Shown here: one piece after another, positions 8,411 through 13,085 of the stretch | How the letters are laid out: each line of letters opens with the position of its first letter | Position numbering within the stretch: the stretch's first letter is position 1 | Source: Promethearchaeota archaeon | GTDB taxonomy: Archaea; Asgardarchaeota; Lokiarchaeia; Sigynarchaeales; SOKP01 | Direction: 5' to 3' | DNA: 13,085 bases | Assembly (NCBI GenBank): GCA_016839905.1 | Contig: JAEOTJ010000192.1 | Location: 1-13,085 of the forward strand | Position numbers and translations under genes: made by a program | The notes under the pieces: generated by a model | The model's input: only the letters and a program-made list of their open reading frames with translations | Told to the model about the DNA's origin: nothing | Database searches by the model: none

Positions 8411-8420
8411 TCTTTTTAAA
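8411..8420 (-). promoter_or_regulatory. Candidate TATA box for the methyltransferase gene
   Basis: On the minus strand TTTAAAAAGA is centred about 26 bases before the ATG at 8390. That is the usual archaeal distance from TATA box to transcription start, and the gene has no Shine-Dalgarno, so a leaderless mRNA is plausible. The surrounding DNA is very AT-rich, so such words occur by chance. Confidence 0.35.
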
Positions 8421-8460
8421 CATCTAAAAGTTATCTGTCTTTCTATTTATCAATATTTAA

Positions 8461-8478
8461 AAAACATAAATTTATAAG
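8461..8478 (+). promoter_or_regulatory. Candidate promoter for the first 7TM gene
   Basis: An A-rich, BRE-like stretch (AAAACATAAA) followed by TTTATAAG (8471-8478) lies about 50 bases before the ATG at 8526. Transcription would start near 8500 and give a short leader containing GGTGTAG (8503-8509). That word is too far from the ATG (about 17 bases) to be a convincing Shine-Dalgarno. The 135-base divergent gap between the methyltransferase and this gene holds nothing else that I can recognise. Confidence 0.35.
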
Positions 8479-8525
8479 ATCATTGAAATTTAAAGCATTA
8501 TTGGTGTAGAGAAATTTAATGTAAA

Positions 8526-9620
8526 ATGATTGTATATTTAATTATAATAATAATTTCATTTATTATTTCCGTAATTGGAGTTATTAAAGTAATAATCAAT
8601 CGAGATAAATATGGGTCAAAACTTAGAGTAATTATAATTATTACATTATTTATAATAGGAGATATTTCTCTTATTCTTTCATTTATTTTTACTAATAGTT
8701 ATACTGTTGATAATGATACTGCTCTAATATTATATAAAATAAACGCAATTTCTCTTATAATATTAACTATTTCAATTAGCCATATTGTTAATTTAATATT
8801 AGAACCTGGGAATAAACCATATCTATTATTATTTATTTTTACTTTTTTATTTGGAATAATATTAAGCTTATTATTAACTCTAAACCCAATTAGTATAAAA
8901 CAAGAAGGCGGGATAAACTATTTTATTTTCACCCAACCATTAATGCCAATTCTATTCATTTTATCAAGCATTTTAGCTCTCTCTTTTAATTGGTATTTTC
9001 ATTTAAAAAATCGTTCTAATATTATAAATAAAAGATTAAGTACACTTCTTGAACACTATCTTATTAAGTTCTCTTTAACGGTCTTTATATTTAATCTGTA
9101 TTTCTTTTTTCCTAATATAATTATAGTTTATCTACAATTAATTAATTTTTCAATTGGCTTTTGTTTTGTTATATACATTATCATAAAAAATCCCTCTATT
9201 TTTAATGCCATGTCAATAAGAATATATGATTTTATAATTTTTCATAAGAGCGGTGTTCTTCTCTTTTCCTATAATTTTGAGAAGAAAGAAGAAATTGATA
9301 GTTCTATATTAAAAGGGAGTATATTAATTGGAATTAACCATATTCTCAGAAATTTTTCCGATAAGAAAAATCAATTGAATCTAATTAAATTGAAAAATAG
9401 AGCCTTAATTCTTGAATATGATGAGACACTAGGGTATGCCATTTTAGTAATAGTAAATATAAAAAGTAATTATATTCAAAGTTCAGTAAAGAAATTTATG
9501 GAAAAATTTAATTTGATTTACGAGGATAATTTAAAAAATTTAAAAACTTTAATTGATAGTTCAGACTTTAAAAACACTAAAGATATTTTATATGAATTTT
9601 TTTCACCTTTTATCTTATAA
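8526..9620 (+). CDS. 7TM membrane protein with cytosolic roadblock/longin-like domain (paralog 1)
   Basis: This 364-residue protein has seven hydrophobic helices at about residues 3-23, 34-56, 66-92, 99-118, 138-157, 177-199 and 201-220. Positive clusters follow helix 1 (NRDKYGSKLR) and helix 5 (HLKNRSNIINKR) and the C-terminal domain is also Lys-rich, while the loops after helices 2 and 4 are neutral to acidic; this gives N-terminus out, C-terminus in. The cytosolic part (233-364) starts with YDFIIFHKSGVLLFSYNF, a strand-turn-strand like the opening of roadblock/longin folds, then helix SILIGINHILRNFSD, strands RALILEYDE and GYAILVIVNI, and helix SSVKKFMEKFNLIYEDNL. The fold assignment is from pattern only. 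An in-frame stop at 8517-8519 excludes an upstream start. The next gene is a clear paralog. Probable sensor or receptor; ligand and partner unknown. I do not recognise a named family. Confidence 0.85.
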   Translation: MIVYLIIIIISFIISVIGVIKVIINRDKYGSKLRVIIIITLFIIGDISLILSFIFTNSYTVDNDTALILYKINAISLIILTISISHIVNLILEPGNKPYLLLFIFTFLFGIILSLLLTLNPISIKQEGGINYFIFTQPLMPILFILSSILALSFNWYFHLKNRSNIINKRLSTLLEHYLIKFSLTVFIFNLYFFFPNIIIVYLQLINFSIGFCFVIYIIIKNPSIFNAMSIRIYDFIIFHKSGVLLFSYNFEKKEEIDSSILKGSILIGINHILRNFSDKKNQLNLIKLKNRALILEYDETLGYAILVIVNIKSNYIQSSVKKFMEKFNLIYEDNLKNLKTLIDSSDFKNTKDILYEFFSPFIL

Positions 9621-9717
9621 GAATCAGAATCTCTAAGATTTAAAAAAAAAATAAAATGTTTAATAAAAAAAAAAATTATAAAATTACTTCTTTTTATAAA
9701 AATTTAAAAATAGGGAG

Positions 9718-9759
9718 TTATCTTCTTAAATAAGATAAATAAAAATTTATCTTCGAAGA
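9718..9759. repeat. Inverted and direct repeats between the two 7TM genes
   Basis: TTATCTT (9718-9724) and AAGATAA (9732-9738) form a perfect 7-base inverted repeat around a 7-base spacer. TTATCTTC recurs at 9747-9754, 29 bases after its first copy at 9718-9725, and runs into the palindrome TCTTCGAAGA (9750-9759). These sites lie 55-96 bases before the second 7TM start and could be an operator. The DNA is AT-rich, which makes short repeats cheap. Confidence 0.3.
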
Positions 9760-9776
9760 ATATATATATCTTTAAA

Positions 9777-9787
9777 GTTTTAAATAG
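9777..9787 (+). promoter_or_regulatory. Candidate TATA box for the second 7TM gene
   Basis: GTTTTAAATAG is centred about 31 bases before the ATG at 9814, close to the distance expected for a leaderless or very short-leader archaeal transcript. No Shine-Dalgarno precedes the ATG. The sequence upstream (9640-9780) is A/T-dominated and contains the repeats listed separately. Confidence 0.3.
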
Positions 9788-9813
9788 GATTAAATCATAT
9801 TTATTGTTCTATT

Positions 9814-10962
9814 ATGATAGTGCTATATGTATACTTAATAATTAGTTATATTATCTCATTATTAATTTCAATAAATGTAATAATCAAATTAATAAACTTT
9901 AATAAAAAATATGTTATAAAACTAATTTCTTTACTAAATATAATCTCAGTACTGAACATTGGAGTTATTTTTCCTACTTTTATAATATTTTCAACAGTGA
10001 TTATTTTTCCTATGGGTGAAATCAATATCTTTCTTTTAAAAATTTTAATTTTTATTGGATTTTTGATTATGGGGCTATCATTTATTATCTTTTTTAATGA
10101 AATTAATTATAATAATATTGATTTTCTTCCATTACTGATATATTCAATAATTTTTGGAATACTATTTGGGACTCTAATGTTTACTGACTCTATTTCTTAT
10201 GAAAGCTCTATTAAATCTACAATAATAATTTTTCCTAATCAAAATGAAATTATTGACTTTTCATTGAGTAGTTATATTAAACTACAAATGCTTTTTTTCA
10301 TGTGTTTCATTTTTTTAAGCTATATTTATGTTTTGATTAAAATCTATATTATAGTAAAAAATCAAACTATTTGCACGAATTTTTTGGTAAATTCTTTTTA
10401 TTTTTTTATACCAAACATAATTTTCATATCAATTCTCTTTTTTGGATTAACGATTATGTTATATCTCTATTTTTTATTATTGATTTTTTCATTTTTAGGG
10501 ATTTATTTCTATTTAAAGGAATCCCCCAAATCATTTTTAGTATTAATAAATAAGATTTATTACATAAATATTTATCATAGATCAGGAGTATTATTATATT
10601 CTTATAACTTTGGAACGAATGATGATGAAACTGAGGAAAAAATTTGGGGGAATATCCTTATTGGTATTAATTACATTCTCTCAGAATTTATAGATAAACA
10701 AGATCAAATTGATGTTTTACAAACTAAGAATTCTGAAATAGTAGTACGTTATAGTGATAAATTGGGTTTTGCTGTTATCGTAATTACAAATCTAAAAAAC
10801 AAGATTTTAGGAAATTCTGTAAAAAATTTTACAATTGAGTTTGAAAAAAGATATAAGGATGAATTAACAGAAATTTTAGATTTAAATAAAATCATTAATG
10901 TATCTAAATTTGAAGATACAAAAGAAATTATTGAAAAGAATTTTTCAATATATTTATCGTGA
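9814..10962 (+). CDS. 7TM membrane protein with cytosolic roadblock/longin-like domain (paralog 2)
   Basis: This 382-residue protein is a tandem paralog of the preceding one. Hydrophobic helices lie at about residues 3-25, 35-64, 70-95, 104-123, 153-181, 190-210 and 211-235; helix borders are uncertain because the whole N-terminal 240 residues are rich in Ile, Leu and Phe. The cytosolic domain (246-382) aligns closely with paralog 1: INIYHRSGVLLYSYNF, ILIGINYILSEFIDKQDQID, SEIVVRYSDKLGFAVIVITNLKNK, NSVKNFTIEFEKRYKDEL and FEDTKEIIEKNF each have a counterpart in the same order. The membrane part has diverged more; the shared element is YFF(F/I)PNII in helix 6. This suggests the same intracellular coupling with different outside or membrane specificity. 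The gene ends 16 bases before the convergent cimA stop. Function unknown; receptor-like role inferred from architecture. Confidence 0.85.
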   Translation: MIVLYVYLIISYIISLLISINVIIKLINFNKKYVIKLISLLNIISVLNIGVIFPTFIIFSTVIIFPMGEINIFLLKILIFIGFLIMGLSFIIFFNEINYNNIDFLPLLIYSIIFGILFGTLMFTDSISYESSIKSTIIIFPNQNEIIDFSLSSYIKLQMLFFMCFIFLSYIYVLIKIYIIVKNQTICTNFLVNSFYFFIPNIIFISILFFGLTIMLYLYFLLLIFSFLGIYFYLKESPKSFLVLINKIYYINIYHRSGVLLYSYNFGTNDDETEEKIWGNILIGINYILSEFIDKQDQIDVLQTKNSEIVVRYSDKLGFAVIVITNLKNKILGNSVKNFTIEFEKRYKDELTEILDLNKIINVSKFEDTKEIIEKNFSIYLS

Positions 10963-10978
10963 GATACTGCTACTTTAA

Positions 10979-12577
10979 TTACCAATTTTTCTTATTTTTA
11001 AGCAGTTTAAATATGTATGAGTCTACTAAAGCATCCCAAGATGCAACAATTATGTTCCCGTGTGTCCCTATCGTGCCCCATTTTCCCTCATTATCATGAG
11101 TTTCAGTTAAAACCCTTACTACTGATGCCGTACCTGCTTGATTAACAATTCTAACTTTAAAATCAGAAAGATCAATCTCTTCTATGGGGGGATAAAAATG
11201 TATGAGAGCCTTTTTGAGAGCATTATCTAGGGCATTGACAGGGCCGTTACCATCTGCGGCTGTGTGAACCTCCTCTTCCCCCACCCTTAGCTTAACGGTA
11301 GCCTCTGAAATTAAATGATTCTTTGTCATTTCAGTAAGCACACGAAATCCTTCCAAATCAAAAAATTTTTTTCGATAATAGTTAGGGTCATTAATATTCA
11401 TATCCATGCTTCGCATTATTATTTCTAGAGATCCTTCAGCACCTTCATAAGCATATCCCTTATTTTCCTTTTCTTTAATTACATTAATAATAGCTGTAAC
11501 TTTTGGATTATCTGTGGCTAAATGAATTCCAAATTTATTACCCATTTGAAGAATTGAGCTTCTTCCTGCCAATTCGGAGACCTTTATATTACGCTTGTTT
11601 CCAACGAGTTCAGGATTAATGTGTTCATACGTCTTTTCATCTTTCCTCATAGCTGAAATATGAACTCCCCCTTTATGTGAGAATGCATTCCTTCCAACAA
11701 ATGGCTGATCGTCATTACCTGGCAAATTAGCCATTTCATAGATAAAATGTGAGACCTCCGTAAGGTTTTTAAGAACCTCATCTGAGACACAATCAATTCC
11801 CATTTTTAATTTTAGAATTGGGAGTATTGCTGTTAAATCTGTATTACCACACCTTTCGCCGAGTCCATTCATAGTTGCTTGGATCATTCTAGCACCTTGA
11901 TGATAAGCCTCTAAAGCAATAGAATTAGCTAATCCCGAATCATTATGAGCATGTATTCCCAATGGTGCCTTCCCTAAGTAATCCTTTACTTCATTAAATA
12001 TTGGTGCCATTTCATGAGGTAAAAGACCGCCATTTGTATCACAGAGGACAATCCATGAAGCTCCCGCATTTAGGGCACAAGAAATCGTTTCTAATGCATA
12101 TGCTTTATTATTCTTGAATCCATCAAAAAAATGTTCTGCATCATAGACGACTTCTACACCATTATTAGTCAAAAACATTACCGTATCTTCAATCATTTTA
12201 AGGTTTTCTTCTAAAGTCGTTTCCAAGGCCGCCTTGACGTGTAAATCCCAACTTTTTCCAAAAATCGTCGCTCGTTTAATTCCAATTGCTAATAACGCTT
12301 GTATATTCCTGTCATCTTTTATTTCTATATCCTTTCGTCTTGTACTTCCGAAAGCATAAATTCTCGTCTTATTTAAATCTAAATCCTTAAGTTTTTTAAA
12401 AAGCATGATGTCTTTTGGATTAGATCCCGGCCACCCGACTTCTAACATCGGAATGTGAAGATCATTAATTAACCTTTCGAGAATTCTAAGCTTATCTTCC
12501 ACTGAAAAGGAAATGCCCGTTTTTTGAGAACCTTCCCGAAGGGTTGCGTCATATATCCATACTTTATCATTTGACAA
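10979..12577 (-). CDS. cimA: (R)-citramalate synthase, bacterial type
   Basis: This 532-residue cytosolic enzyme condenses pyruvate and acetyl-CoA to (R)-citramalate, the first step of the threonine-independent route to 2-oxobutanoate and isoleucine. The HMGL-like TIM barrel shows DATLREG (10-16; metal-binding Asp10, catalytic-type Arg14), HAHND (209-213; metal-binding His209 and His211) and GERCGNTDL (240-248). AFSHKGGVH (298-306) follows in the linker region. Residues ~390-532 form a LeuA-type C-terminal regulatory/dimer domain, and the end TIGTHGNIIVASWDALVDS (502-520) is characteristic of this CimA group rather than 2-isopropylmalate or homocitrate synthase. Feedback control by isoleucine is typical of the family. 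The start is TTG (12575-12577), supported by GGTGG six bases upstream and by the family's normal N-terminus just before the DATLREG strand. The upstream ATG at 12589-12591 is out of frame and hits a stop at once. Confidence 0.95.
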   Translation of the reverse strand: MSNDKVWIYDATLREGSQKTGISFSVEDKLRILERLINDLHIPMLEVGWPGSNPKDIMLFKKLKDLDLNKTRIYAFGSTRRKDIEIKDDRNIQALLAIGIKRATIFGKSWDLHVKAALETTLEENLKMIEDTVMFLTNNGVEVVYDAEHFFDGFKNNKAYALETISCALNAGASWIVLCDTNGGLLPHEMAPIFNEVKDYLGKAPLGIHAHNDSGLANSIALEAYHQGARMIQATMNGLGERCGNTDLTAILPILKLKMGIDCVSDEVLKNLTEVSHFIYEMANLPGNDDQPFVGRNAFSHKGGVHISAMRKDEKTYEHINPELVGNKRNIKVSELAGRSSILQMGNKFGIHLATDNPKVTAIINVIKEKENKGYAYEGAEGSLEIIMRSMDMNINDPNYYRKKFFDLEGFRVLTEMTKNHLISEATVKLRVGEEEVHTAADGNGPVNALDNALKKALIHFYPPIEEIDLSDFKVRIVNQAGTASVVRVLTETHDNEGKWGTIGTHGNIIVASWDALVDSYIFKLLKNKKNW

Positions 12578-12583
12578 TTTTTT

Positions 12584-12588
12584 CCACC
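12584..12588 (-). promoter_or_regulatory. Shine-Dalgarno for the TTG start of cimA
   Basis: GGTGG on the minus strand lies six bases before the TTG at 12577, the best ribosome site spacing in the window. It decides for the TTG start, since no in-frame ATG exists close to the expected N-terminus. Confidence 0.65.
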
Positions 12589-12852
12589 ATATATTTATCT
12601 TATTCTTTAATTATTAATACCAAGAAATTTCAAACCCAGAAAATGAAAAAATGAAAAGGAAAAAGAGTTCAAAATTTCTTTTATGAAATTAAATAATAAT
12701 AATTCCTATAATAATACTGATAATGAGTATCCGCATCGGAATTAAATTTTTTTTCATAATTAACTTAATAGTAGATATTATTACTTATATTATTTTTTAA
12801 TTCTATTATTTTATAAGGTTATTTTTAAATTCCCTTCATTGAATTTAAATTT

Positions 12853-12893
12853 TATTCTCTCAGCCCAACTTTTTAACAGAGACCGAGAGAATA
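12853..12893 (-). ncRNA. Hairpin across the tnpB stop codon, candidate right-end/omegaRNA structure
   Basis: Read on the minus strand, TATTCTCTCGGTCT and GGGCTGAGAGAATA pair over 14 positions (nine perfect Watson-Crick pairs at the base, then five including three G-U pairs) around a 13-base loop. The tnpB stop codon is in the loop. In IS200/IS605-type elements the right end carries a hairpin, and the guide-bearing omegaRNA covers the 3' end of tnpB and the right end, with the guide taken from flanking DNA. The position fits this. The exact element border cannot be fixed here; TTCAA on the minus strand (12843-12839) is one speculative candidate. The rest of the spacer towards cimA (12589-12838) is AT-rich and I see nothing else convincing in it. 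Confidence 0.45.
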
Positions 12894-13085
12894 TGGATGA
12901 AACCCTACACCCTCTATCCCATCAGCCCATCGAGCGTTTGGGACTGCTTTCCGAATGATATTATATCCCGCATTCACATCCGCATTGATGATCATGCCAT
13001 TTTGGCTCTGGAACAAGCCCCGACTGATGCGCTGCCCTTTATAGCGAGCTTGCTTTTTAATAGGTTCCTTATCAAAAAAACTACA
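12873..13085 (-). CDS. tnpB: TnpB-type RNA-guided nuclease, C-terminal fragment (5' part outside window)
   Basis: The minus-strand frame is open from the right edge to the TAA at 12873-12875, giving the last 70 residues of a TnpB/OrfB protein. Visible are the family signatures DKEPIKKQARYKGQRISRGLF, the typical tail after the zinc ribbon, and NADVNAGYNIIRKAVPNA, the RuvC-III motif whose Asp (residue 36 of the fragment, codon 12978-12980) is catalytic. The intact Asp and uninterrupted frame give no sign of decay, but the zinc ribbon, other RuvC residues and any tnpA lie beyond the window. TnpB proteins cut DNA under guidance of an omegaRNA and help IS200/IS605/IS607 elements persist. By hand count 83 of 180 bases in 12901-13080 are G or C, far above the neighbouring membrane-protein genes (several 60-base lines with only 8), pointing to recent arrival by transfer. 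Confidence 0.93.
   Translation of the reverse strand, partial: CSFFDKEPIKKQARYKGQRISRGLFQSQNGMIINADVNAGYNIIRKAVPNARWADGIEGVGFHPYSLGLC

Noticed and set aside
6456..9646. The word TCTAAGATTTAAAAA occurs at 6456-6470 and again at 9632-9646
   Set aside because: Two copies in AT-rich spacers with different orientation relative to genes; could be a TATA-like word but there is no consistent position.
10371..10553. Second frame within the 7TM paralog 2 gene
   Set aside because: Same-strand shadow in a different frame of the membrane segment; Phe-rich only because the DNA is T-rich.
10749..10985. Minus-strand 78-codon frame at the end of paralog 2
   Set aside because: Antisense to the conserved cytosolic domain and overlaps the cimA stop; no independent support.
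12622..12680. 9-base inverted repeat AAGAAATTT / AAATTTCTT upstream of cimA
   Set aside because: A 41-base loop and pure A/T-rich arms make a functional hairpin or operator unlikely.
12723..12800. 25-codon hydrophobic micro-ORF on the + strand (MSIRIGIKFFF...)
   Set aside because: Very short, no ribosome site, and in T-rich DNA where hydrophobic frames arise by chance.
1..13085. tRNA, rRNA or CRISPR array
   Set aside because: No cloverleaf-like conserved TTCGANTC arm with matching acceptor stems, no rRNA words and no regularly spaced long direct repeats were seen by eye.

Overview
The window reads as a piece of an AT-rich archaeal chromosome, most plausibly from an Asgard (Lokiarchaeia-like) archaeon. 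The main pointers are a Ras/Rab-like small GTPase fused to a roadblock/LC7 domain, two seven-helix membrane proteins that end in a cytosolic roadblock/longin-like domain, and a mix of starts with and without Shine-Dalgarno sequences. No rRNA or other marker gene is present, so the taxonomic reading is an inference.

Layout. Bases 1-296 (+) hold the 3' end of a gene for a probable winged-helix protein, followed by a T-tract. Convergent to it is the roadblock-GTPase gene (377-1330, -). A small 49-codon ORF (1485-1634, +) lies between this gene and a minus-strand block. That block is transcribed in the order DNA methyltransferase (8390-6477), hisB (6403-5828), SNF2-family ATPase (5770-2594) and SWIM zinc-finger protein (2566-1631). 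The last three are separated by only 27-57 bases and may be one transcript. Divergent from the methyltransferase are two tandem paralogous 7TM genes (8526-9620 and 9814-10962, +). They meet a bacterial-type citramalate synthase gene (10979-12577, -) head-on. The right edge (12873-13085, -) is the 3' end of a tnpB gene of an IS200/IS605/IS607-type element. It has clearly higher GC than its surroundings and a strong hairpin across its stop codon.

How the genes relate. Citramalate synthase (isoleucine pathway) and HisB (histidine pathway) are housekeeping enzymes. The SNF2 ATPase and SWIM protein are probably partners in chromatin or DNA transactions. The methyltransferase has target-recognition features but no visible nuclease partner, so it may be an orphan or the lone visible part of a modification or defence module. 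The least described content is the pair of 7TM proteins: positive-inside charge places the N-terminus outside and a roadblock/longin-like domain in the cytosol, a receptor-like architecture. A roadblock-fused GTPase is encoded in the same window, but nothing in the sequence directly links it to the 7TM proteins.
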